From positions 31,528-95,527 of the forward strand of contig NZ_VWMY01000048.1 of assembly GCF_008905045.1 (NCBI RefSeq): DNA of 64,000 nucleotides, given 5' to 3'. Below, piece after piece: positions 7,746 to 16,909 of this stretch (its first letter is position 1; the number at the start of each line of letters is the position of its first letter). A model generated the notes under the pieces. The model was given only the letters and a program-made list of their open reading frames with translations, was not told the DNA's origin and ran no database searches. This DNA comes from Streptomyces albicerus (GTDB taxonomy: Bacteria > Actinomycetota > Actinomycetes > Streptomycetales > Streptomycetaceae). The translations under genes were made by a program, and so were the position numbers.

Positions 7746-9796
7746 TCAGTCGAGTGTGACGGTCTGTCCGGCCACGAGTTCCACCGCGCGCTCGTGCCGG
7801 GTGCCGTCGCGGCCGGTCCAGCGGACCTCGGCGCAGGTGTCGGCCAGGGCCTCGACCGTGGCCGACACCACCGAACCGCCGGACCAGACCAGTTCTGCGA
7901 CGCGGAGCGCGCCGCGCGTCCGCAGACCGGTCACCCGCCCGTCGGGCCAGCGTGGAGGCAGGGCTGGCAACAACTCGACCACCGGCACACCGTCCCCGTC
8001 CACGGTATGGCTCTGCACCAGCATCTCCGCGATCGCCGCCGTCACACCGAAGTTGCCGTCGATCTGGAACGGCGGGTGCGCACACAGCATCGACCGGTAC
8101 ACCCCGCCACCGCCGTTGAACGGATCGCCGTCCGGATCGGGGCCGACCGGGCGCAGGTACTCGTCGAGCAGGCGGTGCGCCGACGCGCCGTCACCCAGGC
8201 GCGCCCACAGGCCGATCTTCCACGCGATCGACCAGCCGGTCCCACCTTCGCCCCGCCCCTCCAGCGACCGGCGAGCCGCCTCCTGCAGCGCCGGGCCGAC
8301 CAGCGACCGGCCTGGGTAGAGACCGATCAGGTGGGAGAGGTGACGGTGGTGGGGCTCGGTCTCCTCCGGTTCGCCCGGCCACTCCAGGATCCGGCCGTCC
8401 GACCCCTCTCTGAGGGGCGCCAGGCGTGACAATGCCTTGCGGACCTCCTCGACCGCCGCGGCGTCCTGGCCGGTGCGGGCGACGCCGGCGACCTCCAGTT
8501 CGCGGTCGGCCTCCAGCACGAAGTCGAAGAGTTCGCGGGCCAGCGTCACATCGGCCGTGCTGCCGGCCACCACGCCGGCCGGCCCCTCGTCGGTAAGGAA
8601 GTCGTTCTCCGGGCTGGTCGACGGGGACGGGACCAGGTATCCGTGCCCGTCCTCCACCAACAGGTCCAGGACGAACCGGGCCGCGTCCACACACACCGGG
8701 AAGGCGGTCCGCGACAGGAAGTCCACATCGCGCCCGAAGCGCCAGCGTTCGGCCAGGTGCGTCGAGAGCCAGGCACCGGCCATCGGCCACTGTGCCCACT
8801 TCGGCTCGCCCAGGCCCTTGCCGACCGGCACCGCGATCCGCCACAGGTCGGTGTTGTGATGGCAGGTCCAGCCGCGCGCCCGGTACAGGCCCCGGGCCGC
8901 CGCGCGGCCCGCCTCGGCCAGGTCGGCCACCAGGTCCAGGAGCGGTTCGTGGCACTCGGGCAGGGCCGTGGTCTCGGCCGGCCAGTAGTTCATCTCGACG
9001 TTGATGTTCGTCGTGTACTGGCAGTTCCAGGGCGGCGCGATCCGGTCGTTCCAGATGCCCTGGAGGTTGGCCGCCTGGGTACCCGGACGGGAGGAGGCAG
9101 CCAGCAGATAGCGGCCAAGGGCGAAGGCCAGCACGCACAGGCCCTCGTCGACGGCGCCGCCGGCGCGGCGGACCAGCCGCTGGTCGGTGGCGACCGCCGA
9201 CAGGTCCGACTGGCCGTCGGTCGTGCCCAGCCGCAGGCTGACCCGGTCCATCAGGGCGCGGTGCTCGGTGAGGTGACGGGCGCGCAGAGCGGGCCAGCCC
9301 AGCGCGACGGCGTCGGCGAGGTCCGCCGCCGCGTCCCGCAGGCACTCCTCGGCCTCCCGCCTCGGTGGGGTGCCCCAGCCGGCGAAGCCGGTGCGGATCG
9401 CGACGAAAACCGTCACCGCCGACGCACCGCGCACCGCGCACCACGAGCTCCGGGGCCGACACTTCCCCGGTGCCCCTCATAGCCGCAGCCTCGGTCACGA
9501 CGCTCGCCGCGTCGCCCTCGACGGACACCTGCAGCAGTGCCGCGGCCCGCATCGAACGCACCCCGTCGTCGGCGACCTGCGCGGATGTGATCACGCACGC
9601 TCTCCAGGAGGCCCTCCGGAACCGCGGGCACGGCGATGTCACCGGGTCCGGACCAGAACGTGTCCTCGTTCAGGTGGATCCGCTCGACCGGAAACCCGCC
9701 GCAGACCATGGCGCCGAGCCTCCCGTTCCCGACAGGCAGCGCCTCCGCCCAGACGTCGGCCGGTTCCGTGTAGAGCAGCATCAGGTCGTGGTTCAT
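7746..9796 (-). pseudogene. GH95 alpha-L-fucosidase, internally deleted and frameshifted
   Basis: The C-terminal 560 residues (frame ending at 7746) form a recognisable GH95 catalytic domain with CHHNTDLWR, PSTSPENDF (position of the general-acid Glu) and FQIDGNFG (catalytic-site Asp). The true N terminus is in another frame from ATG 9796 (EALPVGNGRLGAMV, IHLNEDTFWSG). A third frame carries the middle (AALLQVSVEGDAASVV). About 170 residues normally lying between NEDTFWSG and the middle segment are missing at about 9580-9600, and a second frameshift is near 9430. The family removes terminal alpha-1,2-fucose from plant or mucin glycans. The product cannot be made as one chain unless sequencing errors explain both shifts; the deletion cannot be so explained. 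Confidence 0.8.
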
Positions 9797-10057
9797 GGCT
9801 TCCGTGGTGCGTCCCTTCCCTGGCGGCGCACTCGTGCCGGGAGGATCCAGCAGAGGCGGACGGGTCCAATGAGATCGTTTCACCTTGAGGTGCTGGTGGG
9901 GAGCCTGGCGTGGTGGGGGCTTGATGTGATCGCGCGGCTCGGCCTTCCCCCTTCGCACCAACCGCGTGATGCCAATGCGCGGGGCGGCGAACGCAGGAGG
10001 GCATCGTCGGAGTCTGCTGCGGCAGCTCACGGGTCCCGGAACGCGGTGCCGCCAGGC

Positions 10058-10879
10058 CTACGCAGGCTTTCGACCCCAGGCGCCGGGCCGCTGGAGCACT
10101 GGTGCTGTGGCCGCTGTTGAGTCCTGGGCTTCGCGTTCGGCCTGGGCAGCCGGCTGGACCGTGACGACGAGGTCGGCGCGGGACCGGCCGCGAGCCACCA
10201 CCTCGGCGTTGGTCTCATCGCTCCCGTGGGTCCAGGCGACGGCCAGGTCATGCGGCTTGCCGTGCGCCTCGTGGCGGGCCACGAGGCGTTGGCGTCTGAG
10301 GTCGTCGTCGGTGGCCAGGTACCAGGTCTCGTCGAGGAGTGCGGCGACTCGGGGCCAGGAACCCTGGTCCGACAGCAGGTAGTTGCCCTCGGTGACGATC
10401 AGGGGAATCGCGTGTGGCACCGGCAGGGCAGAGCCGACGGACTCCTCGATGCCGCGGTCGAAGTCGGGTGCGTACACGACTGGTTCGGCACGGGAGCGGA
10501 GCCGCCTCAGCAGGTGAACGTAGCCGTCGGCGTCGAAGGTGTCCCAGGCGCCCTTGCGGTCGTGGCGCCCCAGGGCGCGGAGCGCGGCGTTGGACAGATG
10601 GAAGCCGTCCATCGGGACCAGAGCGGCGGTCTCCGGCCCCAGTGCCTCGACCAGCTGCCTGGCCAGGGTCGACTTGCCTGCGCCCGGTGCGCCGGTGATG
10701 CCGATGATCCGCCGCCCACCCCGGCCGGCGAGGGTGCGGGCACGCTCGGCGAGCTCGGCGATGGACGCACGGACGACTGCAGGCATGGAACCGGGTTCGG
10801 CGGAAACCGCGGATTCGCCGATGCGGACGCACGGCGAGGGCGCGACGTCGGCAGGGCCTTCTTGGGCAGCAGTCATCAT
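10058..10879 (-). CDS. P-loop sugar/nucleoside kinase, FrcK/uridine-kinase-like
   Basis: A 273-residue P-loop kinase of the PanK/uridine-kinase superfamily. Walker A is GAPGAGKST, followed by VPMDGFHLSN (substrate-site Asp/His typical of FrcK-like kinases), KGAWDTFDADGY, VYAPDFDR and the lid and base region VTEGNYLL, RHEAHGKP. Such kinases phosphorylate a sugar or nucleoside entering via an ABC importer. It starts at ATG 10879 (a second ATG follows at 10876). It is divergent from a polyol-type importer operon across an AT-rich spacer, so phosphorylation of the imported polyol or its ketose product is the likely job. The exact substrate is unknown. Confidence 0.8.
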   Translation of the reverse strand: MMTAAQEGPADVAPSPCVRIGESAVSAEPGSMPAVVRASIAELAERARTLAGRGGRRIIGITGAPGAGKSTLARQLVEALGPETAALVPMDGFHLSNAALRALGRHDRKGAWDTFDADGYVHLLRRLRSRAEPVVYAPDFDRGIEESVGSALPVPHAIPLIVTEGNYLLSDQGSWPRVAALLDETWYLATDDDLRRQRLVARHEAHGKPHDLAVAWTHGSDETNAEVVARGRSRADLVVTVQPAAQAEREAQDSTAATAPVLQRPGAWGRKPA

Positions 10880-10954
10880 CCGGCCTTCGCGGGAGCAGGG
10901 GTGCGCAGGCGCAGACCGGTTCCTGCCTGCGCCTTCGTCAGGGCGGCCCAACCA

Positions 10955-11030
10955 TAGAGTCAGGAAAAATATCTCGCAAGATGTGTTAACAAAAGCGCAG
11001 TCTCCTGCTAATAATTCCGCCATCGATATC
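10955..11030. promoter_or_regulatory. AT-rich divergent promoter region with two palindromes
   Basis: An unusually AT-rich stretch between the kinase and importer genes. It holds ATCTCGCAAGAT (10971-10982, self-complementary at 10 of 12 positions) and the perfect 8-bp palindrome TGTTAACA (10984-10991). These are candidate sites for the DeoR-type regulator at 16103, which would then control both directions. Promoter boxes are not clear. Confidence 0.45.
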
Positions 11031-11200
11031 GCGCCCACACCCCAGGGCTGCGTCCAAACCCCGCCTCCCCTCCCCCGCCGAGCCTCAGTCGAGGTCCCGG
11101 CGGACCCCCGATGAGCGGCTGCTCCCGACGAGCGGCACCGCCGTGGGAGCTCCCTACGCCGTTTCCCGACCCACCACCCGCACGAGAGGTCTCCAGTCAC

Positions 11201-12550
11201 ATGCGATCGACCAGATACGCCCTCATGGCCGGCGCCGCCGCCACCGCCCTCCTCGCCACCGCCTGTTCCGGAGCCGGAGCCGGCGGGTCCTCGGGCGGTG
11301 GCAAGAGCATCAACGTGCTGATGGTCGGCAACCCGCAGATGGAGGACATCGCGAAGCTGACCAAGGGCAGCTTCACCAAGGACACCGGTATCAAGGTCAA
11401 CTTCACGATCCTTCCCGAGAACGAGCTGCGCGACAAAGTCACCCAGGACATCGCCACCCAGGCCGGCCAGTACGACGTCGCCACCATCGGCGCCTACGAG
11501 GTGCCCATCTGGGAGAAGAACGGCTGGCTGCACGAGCTCGGCTCCTACGCCGACAAGGACACGAGCTTCGACAAGGCCGACCTGCTCAAGCCGATGGTGC
11601 AGTCGCTCACCGGCTCGGACGGCAAGCTCTACGCCCTGCCGTTCTACGGCGAGTCCTCCATGCTCATGTACAACAAGGACGTCATGAAGGCGAAGGGCAT
11701 CACGGTGCCCGAGCGGCCGACCTGGCAGCAGATCGCCGACATCGCGGCCAAGGTCGACGGCGCCGAGCCCGGCATGAAGGGCATCTGCCTGCGCGGTCTG
11801 GCCGGCTGGGGCGAGCTGGGCGCACCGCTGACGTCCATGGTCAACACCTTCGGTGGCACCTGGTTCACCAAGGACTGGAAGGCCCAGGTCAACAGCGGGG
11901 GCTTCAAGAAGGCCACCGACTTCTACGTCGATCTGGTCCGCAAGCACGGTGAGGCCGGCGCCCCGCAGGCCGGGTTCACCGAGTGCCTGAACGCGATGAG
12001 CCAGAAGAAGGTCGCGATGTGGTACGACGCGACCAGCGCGGCGGGGTCGCTGGAGGACGCCAAGTCCAGCAAGATCGCCGGCAAGGTCGGTTACGCCTAC
12101 GCCCCGACCGTGGAGACGGACAGCAGTGGCTGGCTGTGGGCCTGGTCGTGGGCCATGCCGAAGACCACGAAGAACGCCGACGCGGCCTCGCAGTTCATGC
12201 TCTGGGCGTCCAGCAAGAAGTACGAGAAGCTCGTCGGCGAGAAGCTCGGCTGGTCGCGCGTCCCGGCCGGCAAGCGGGCCAGCACCTACGAGATCCCCGA
12301 GTACCAGAAGGCCGCCGGGTCGTTCGGCGACATCACCCTGAAGTCCATCGAGGGAGCCGACCCGGCCAACCCCGGCGTCCAGCCCAGGCCGACCGTGGGC
12401 ATCCAGTACGTGGCCATCCCCGAGTTCCAGGACCTGGGCACCAAGGTCACCCAGGAGATCTCCGCCGCCATCGCCGGCAAGACCAGCGTGGACAAGGCGC
12501 TCAACGACGGCCAGAAGCTCGCCGAGGAAGTCGCCAAGAACTACCAGTGA
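11201..12550 (+). CDS. ABC importer substrate-binding lipoprotein, sorbitol/mannitol (SmoE/MtlE) type
   Basis: A 449-residue family 1 extracellular solute-binding protein. Residues 1-22 are a lipoprotein signal with lipobox LATAC, so Cys22 is lipidated and the protein is anchored outside the membrane. The segment FTILPENELRDKV and TIGAYEVPIWEKNGWL is typical of the polyol-binding SmoE/MtlE branch. ATG 11201 is chosen because it begins the signal peptide; the frame is open further upstream without meaning. It is the first gene of the importer operon with permeases at 12638 and 13594. No ATPase gene is present; Streptomyces importers usually share the housekeeping ATPase MsiK. Confidence 0.92.
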   Translation: MRSTRYALMAGAAATALLATACSGAGAGGSSGGGKSINVLMVGNPQMEDIAKLTKGSFTKDTGIKVNFTILPENELRDKVTQDIATQAGQYDVATIGAYEVPIWEKNGWLHELGSYADKDTSFDKADLLKPMVQSLTGSDGKLYALPFYGESSMLMYNKDVMKAKGITVPERPTWQQIADIAAKVDGAEPGMKGICLRGLAGWGELGAPLTSMVNTFGGTWFTKDWKAQVNSGGFKKATDFYVDLVRKHGEAGAPQAGFTECLNAMSQKKVAMWYDATSAAGSLEDAKSSKIAGKVGYAYAPTVETDSSGWLWAWSWAMPKTTKNADAASQFMLWASSKKYEKLVGEKLGWSRVPAGKRASTYEIPEYQKAAGSFGDITLKSIEGADPANPGVQPRPTVGIQYVAIPEFQDLGTKVTQEISAAIAGKTSVDKALNDGQKLAEEVAKNYQ

Positions 12551-12566
12551 CCCACACAAACCGCCC

Positions 12567-12594
12567 GCCCGGCCGGCCCTCCCCCCGGCCGGGC
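12567..12594 (+). terminator. strong hairpin between binding-protein and permease genes
   Basis: Perfect 10-bp arms GCCCGGCCGG and CCGGCCGGGC around an 8-nt loop. No T-run follows. In many importer operons a hairpin here lets binding protein accumulate over permeases by partial termination or by protecting the upstream mRNA; that role is inferred. Confidence 0.6.
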
Positions 12595-12637
12595 ACCGCT
12601 TCCCCCTACCCGGCCGTCACTGGCGGAGGAACCACCC

Positions 12638-13597
12638 ATGACCACGCTCACCGCTCCCCGAAAAACAGCACCACCACCCGCCCGCCCTCGGACCCGCTCG
12701 GGCGTCAGCAAGTGGCGGCGGCGCATCCCGCTGCTGCCGGCGCTGATCTTCACCATTGTCGTCACGCAACTGCCCTTCGTGGCCACCCTCGTCATCTCCA
12801 CCTTCCAGTGGAACATCCTCCAGCCGGGCGACCGGCACTTCACCGGCCTGTCCAACTACGCCTTCGTCTTCACCGACGAACGGCTGCGCGCCGCCGTGCT
12901 CAACACCGTCGTGCTCACCGCGTCGGTGGTGCTCATCAGCGTGCTTCTTGGCCTCGGTCTGGCGATGCTGCTCGACCGCCGGTTCGTCGGCCGCGGCTTG
13001 GCGCGCACCCTGCTCATCGCACCGTTCCTGGTCATGCCGGTCGCCGCATCGCTGCTGTGGAAGCACGCCATCTACAACCCCGACTACGGACTGCTCAACG
13101 GCACGCTCAACGCCGTCTACCAGTTCTTCGGCGCCGACCACGGCCCCACAGTCGACTGGATCTCCTCGTACCCCATGCCCGCCGTCGTGGTGTCGCTGGT
13201 CTGGCAGTGGACGCCGTTCATGATGCTGATCCTGCTGGCCGGTCTGCAGGCGCAGCCCGGTGACGTCCTGGAGGCGGCCCGTGTCGACGGGGCCTCGGCC
13301 ATGGCGACCTTCCGCTTCATCACTCTGCCGCACCTGCGCCAGTACCTCGAGCTGGGCATCCTGCTCGGCACCATCTACGTCGTGCAGACCTTCGACGCGG
13401 TCTACACCATCACCCAGGGCGGCCCCGGCTCCCAGACCACCAACCTGCCCTACGAGATCTACCTGACCATGTTCCGCAAGTACGAGTACGGCGAAGCGGC
13501 CGCCGCCGGTGTCGTCGTCGTCCTCGGCTCGATCGTGATCGCGACGTTCGCGCTGCGCACCATCGCATCCCTGTTCCGCGAGGAGACATCCCGATGA
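12638..13597 (+). CDS. ABC sugar/polyol importer permease, MalF-like
   Basis: A 319-residue inner-membrane permease with about six helices after a basic, proline-rich N-terminal tail. The EAA loop that docks the ATPase is EAARVDGASAMATF followed by LPHL. GGAGGAACC lies just upstream of ATG 12638. Its last codons overlap the next permease by 4 bp (ATGA), so the two subunits are made in equal amounts. It pairs with the gene at 13594 to form the membrane channel for the lipoprotein at 11201. Confidence 0.92.
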   Translation: MTTLTAPRKTAPPPARPRTRSGVSKWRRRIPLLPALIFTIVVTQLPFVATLVISTFQWNILQPGDRHFTGLSNYAFVFTDERLRAAVLNTVVLTASVVLISVLLGLGLAMLLDRRFVGRGLARTLLIAPFLVMPVAASLLWKHAIYNPDYGLLNGTLNAVYQFFGADHGPTVDWISSYPMPAVVVSLVWQWTPFMMLILLAGLQAQPGDVLEAARVDGASAMATFRFITLPHLRQYLELGILLGTIYVVQTFDAVYTITQGGPGSQTTNLPYEIYLTMFRKYEYGEAAAAGVVVVLGSIVIATFALRTIASLFREETSR

Positions 13598-14481
13598 CCG
13601 CGCACGCAGCAGTCGGCGCCCCCGGAGCGAGGCTCAGAAAGCTCTTCCGCCGTCACGACGACCCCGCCGGTACGCCCCGGCTGTCGCCCCTGTGGACCTT
13701 CGTCGCCTGGCTCGCCACCCTGGCCTTCTTCGCGCCGGTGGCCTGGATGGTGCTCACCTCCTTCCACCAGGAGGCCGACGCGGCGACCAACCCGCCCACC
13801 CCGCTGGCTCCGCTCACCCTCGACCAGTACCAGCTGCTGTTCGGCCGGGACATCACCCCCTTCCTCCTCAACTCGGCCATGGCCAGCGTCATCTCCACCC
13901 TGCTGGTGCTCGCCCTGGCGGTGCCGACGGCCTACGCACTGTCCATCAAGCCGGTCGAGAAGTGGACCGACGTGATGTTCTTCTTCCTGTCCACCAAGTT
14001 CCTCCCGGCCATCGCGGCCCTGCTCCCGGTCTACATGATCGTCAAAGAGGTCGGGATGCTGGACAACGTATGGACGCTGATCGTCCTCTACACCGCGATG
14101 AACCTCCCGATCGCGGTGTGGATGATGCGCTCGTTCCTCGCCGAGGTCCCCAAGGAGATCCTGGAAGCCGCCGAGGTCGACGGCGCCAACCTGCCCACGG
14201 TGCTGCTGCGCATCGTCGCGCCGGTCGCCATGCCCGGCCTGGCCGCCACCTCGCTGATCTGCTTCATCTTCAGCTGGAACGAGTTCATGTTCGCCGTGAA
14301 CCTCACCGCCACCCAGGCCTCCACCGCGCCGGTGTTCCTGGTCGGCTTCATCACCAACGAAGGCCTGTTCCTGGCCCGGCTGTGCGCGGCGGCCACCCTG
14401 GTCTCGCTGCCGGTCCTGATCGCCGGCTTCGCCGCCCAGGACAAACTCGTCCGCGGCCTGTCCCTGGGAGCCGTGAAGTGA
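13594..14481 (+). CDS. ABC sugar/polyol importer permease, MalG-like
   Basis: A 295-residue permease of the MalG class, with a first helix near residues 30-50 and a C-terminal EAA loop EAAEVDGANLPTVLL. It is translationally coupled to the upstream MalF-like gene (ATGA overlap). Its own stop overlaps a GTG at 14478 that begins a dehydrogenase relic, so that dehydrogenase was once the next coupled gene of the operon. Confidence 0.92.
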   Translation: MTAHAAVGAPGARLRKLFRRHDDPAGTPRLSPLWTFVAWLATLAFFAPVAWMVLTSFHQEADAATNPPTPLAPLTLDQYQLLFGRDITPFLLNSAMASVISTLLVLALAVPTAYALSIKPVEKWTDVMFFFLSTKFLPAIAALLPVYMIVKEVGMLDNVWTLIVLYTAMNLPIAVWMMRSFLAEVPKEILEAAEVDGANLPTVLLRIVAPVAMPGLAATSLICFIFSWNEFMFAVNLTATQASTAPVFLVGFITNEGLFLARLCAAATLVSLPVLIAGFAAQDKLVRGLSLGAVK

Positions 14482-14764
14482 GAGCCGTCATCACCCAGCC
14501 CGGAAGTATGGAGATCACCACCGTCGACGATCCCGCCCCTCGCCCGCGGGAGATCGTCGTAGAGGTGTCGGCCCGGGTCGCTGATGAAGACGTCCGGGTC
14601 GATGACGCCGGTGGCGAAGAGATCGGCGGCGCGTTCGAAGCTGTGCAGCACGGCCATGGAGCCGGTGACGCCTCCCGCTGATGGCGTTCCCGGACGCGAT
14701 CGCCCGCTTCCAGGCGGGCCTCGGCCGCAAGATCCAGATCCAGCCCGGACTCAAGGACACATAG
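14478..14764 (+). pseudogene. zinc dehydrogenase relic with an inverted internal segment
   Basis: The N terminus of a zinc-dependent dehydrogenase (VRAVITQPGSMEITTVDD, then PREIVVEVSA) starts at GTG 14478, coupled to the permease. The C terminus of the same family (LPLMAFPDAIARFQAG, ending GLKDT) occupies about 14669-14764. Between them, 14577-14668 reads correctly only on the opposite strand (VTGSMAVLHSFERAAD, then TGVIDPDVFISD) and would join perfectly to RLPLMAFPD if flipped. The remains are thus an N-terminal stub, an inverted about 92-bp piece of the distal coding region and the C terminus; about 250 residues are lost. An intact, different dehydrogenase follows at 14872. Confidence 0.75.
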
Positions 14765-14871
14765 GACCCGCGGCCCATCCCTGCACCTCTCCCCCACCCG
14801 TCGAGCCGCGCGTCGATGCCCACCCCGCCGCCGACGCCGCCCGACCGCACCCGAAACGGAGCACCACCCCC

Positions 14872-15906
14872 ATGTCCCAGCAGATCCGCCGTGTCCTCGT
14901 CCGGTCGATCGACGACATCACCGTCGAGCACATCCCCGCGCCGATCGCCGACGAGGGCGAACTCCTTGTCCGCACCGCCGTGGTGGGTGTCTGCGGCTCC
15001 GACACCCACGCCGCCCAGGGTCACCACCCGTTCATGCCCCTGCCCTACCACCCCGGCCACGAGGCGGTCGGCGTCGTCGCCGCCGTAGGCCCCGGCGCCG
15101 ACGGATTCGCCCCGGGCGACCGGATAATCGTCGAGCCGAACCTCTTCTGCGGGCAGTGCCCCCAGTGCCGTACCGGCCGCTACAACATTTGCGAGGAGCT
15201 GAAGGTCTTCGGCTGCCAGACCCCCGGCGCCATGACGGATCTGTTCACCATCCCCGCCGACCGCGTCCACCGCATCCCCGAGGGCATGAGCGACATCGAG
15301 GCCGCCCTCGTCGAGCCGCTGGCCACTCCGGTGCACGCCGTGGCCAAGGCCGGTGACCTCACCGGACGTAGTGTGGTCGTCCTCGGCGCCGGACCCATCG
15401 GTCTGCTCGTGCTCGCCGCCGCCCGGCACGCGGGCGCCGCGAAGATCGCCGTCACGGACCTGCTGCCGGGCAAGCGGGAACGCGGCCTGCGCCTCGGAGC
15501 CGACGCCGCCCTGCCCGCCGACGCCGCCGACCTCACCGAGCAGGCCCGTCAGGCGCTCGGCGGACCGGTCGACGTGGTCTTCGACTGCGTGGCCCGGGAG
15601 CAGTCCATGGCCCAGGCCACCGACCTGGTCGCCAAGGGCGGCCGGATCATCGTCGTCGGCGTCGGAGCCGCAGGGGCCACCCCCGTCCGCCTCGACCTGA
15701 TCCAGGACCGCGAGATCAGCGTCGAGGGCACGCTGATGTACACGGCCGACGACTACCGCACCGCCATCGCCCTGATCGCCTCGGGCGCCGTCGACACCGA
15801 CGAGATCGTCACCGCCACGTTCCCCTTGGAGGAGGCGGCCAAGGCCTTCACCGCCTCGCTCGCCCCGGAACATGTCAAGGTGTTGGTCACCGTGGAAGCG
15901 CCCTAG
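14872..15906 (+). CDS. zinc-dependent polyol dehydrogenase (MDR superfamily)
   Basis: A 344-residue medium-chain dehydrogenase. Catalytic-zinc ligands: Cys in GVCGSDTH, then GHEAVG, and Glu in VEPLATP. The structural-zinc lobe has four Cys (FCGQCPQCRTGRYNIC). The NAD-binding motif is VLGAGPIG. The family oxidises sugar alcohols such as sorbitol to ketoses. It sits in the importer operon after the relic of another dehydrogenase and before the DeoR regulator, consistent with the second step of polyol use. ATG 14872 is the first Met of the conserved N terminus. Confidence 0.9.
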   Translation: MSQQIRRVLVRSIDDITVEHIPAPIADEGELLVRTAVVGVCGSDTHAAQGHHPFMPLPYHPGHEAVGVVAAVGPGADGFAPGDRIIVEPNLFCGQCPQCRTGRYNICEELKVFGCQTPGAMTDLFTIPADRVHRIPEGMSDIEAALVEPLATPVHAVAKAGDLTGRSVVVLGAGPIGLLVLAAARHAGAAKIAVTDLLPGKRERGLRLGADAALPADAADLTEQARQALGGPVDVVFDCVAREQSMAQATDLVAKGGRIIVVGVGAAGATPVRLDLIQDREISVEGTLMYTADDYRTAIALIASGAVDTDEIVTATFPLEEAAKAFTASLAPEHVKVLVTVEAP

Positions 15907-16102
15907 TGGCCGCTGAGAGCGGCCGGCCGGGCCTGCCCGGCCGGGCGGAAGCAGGTAGGCGACGGCTCCCGGCCCCTCCCGGACCGTATGCGAGACTTCG
16001 AGGTCGAAGCCGCCAGCCGTCGCCACGGACCGCGAGGCTGTCAGCACGGCCCGCCCCACAGCCGCGCCACGGACACACAAAGCAAAGAGGGGGAGAGCTG
16101 TA

Positions 16103-16909
16103 GTGCCCGCCAGGACTCGGTCGTCGCAGGCCGCAGTGGAGGAACGGCGTCAGTCCGTGCTGCGCCATGTCGTCGAACACGGCGAGACCCGCATCGACGA
16201 ACTCGCCGACCACTTCGGCGTCAGCCTGATGACGATGCACCGCGACCTCGACGACCTCGCCCAGCGTTCCCTTCTCCGCAAGGAACGCGGCCGGGCCGTC
16301 CCCTTCCCGGCGGTCCTCATGGAAACGGCGACACGTTTCCGCGAAAGCGCCGCCATCTCGGCCAAGGAGGCCCTGTGCCACGCCGCACTCGGCCACATCA
16401 AGCCCGGCAGCACGGTGCTCATGGACGACTCCACCACCCTCTTCCCCCTCGCACCCGCCCTGGCCGAGCTCGAGCGGATCACCATCGTCACCAACTCGGT
16501 CGGCCTGGCACAGCGTCTGGGGTCCGCGCCGGGCCTGGACGTCACCCTGCTCGGCGGGCGCTATCACGCCGACTTCAATTCCTGCACCGGCCCCGAGCTC
16601 ACCCGTACCCTCTCCCGCATACACGCCGACCTCGCCCTGATGTCCGCCACCGCCGTCCACGCGGGACGGCTCTTCCACCCGCTCAGCGAATATGTCGAGG
16701 TCAAGCTGGCCATGCTCGAATCCGCCGAGCGGGCCTTGCTCCTCGTGGACCACTCGAAGTTCGGCAAGACCGCCACCCACGCGTACGGCACGGTGGCCGA
16801 CTACGAGACGGTCATCACCGACACCGGCACACCCGACGCGGAGATCGCGGCCCTCCGCGATCTCGGCGTCCCCGTCGAAGCAGTCCACCCCGGAAAGCAC
16901 ACCCCGTGA
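16103..16909 (+). CDS. DeoR-family transcriptional regulator
   Basis: A 268-residue DeoR regulator. The N-terminal winged HTH is ELADHFGVSLMTMHRDL, about residues 30-46, and the C-terminal DeoR sensor domain is phosphosugar-isomerase-like (VLMDDSTTLFPLA, TIVTNSVGLA, LLGGRYHADFNSCTG). The family responds to phosphorylated sugars. The GTG start at 16103 follows a GAGGGGGAGAGC ribosome site. Its GTGA end overlaps the start of the HAD gene. It is the likely regulator of the polyol module, with candidate sites in the AT-rich spacer at 10955-11030. Confidence 0.9.
   Translation: MPARTRSSQAAVEERRQSVLRHVVEHGETRIDELADHFGVSLMTMHRDLDDLAQRSLLRKERGRAVPFPAVLMETATRFRESAAISAKEALCHAALGHIKPGSTVLMDDSTTLFPLAPALAELERITIVTNSVGLAQRLGSAPGLDVTLLGGRYHADFNSCTGPELTRTLSRIHADLALMSATAVHAGRLFHPLSEYVEVKLAMLESAERALLLVDHSKFGKTATHAYGTVADYETVITDTGTPDAEIAALRDLGVPVEAVHPGKHTP

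Noticed and set aside
9847..9905. Possible LacI-type half-site before the fucosidase relic (GAGATCGTTTCA)
   Set aside because: Only 8 of 13 positions symmetric and no promoter boxes; too weak to call.
10058..12559. 833-codon minus-strand open frame across the kinase and binding-protein genes
   Set aside because: Only the part from 10879 down is a real kinase; the rest is antisense to the signal-peptide lipoprotein gene and has no family motif.
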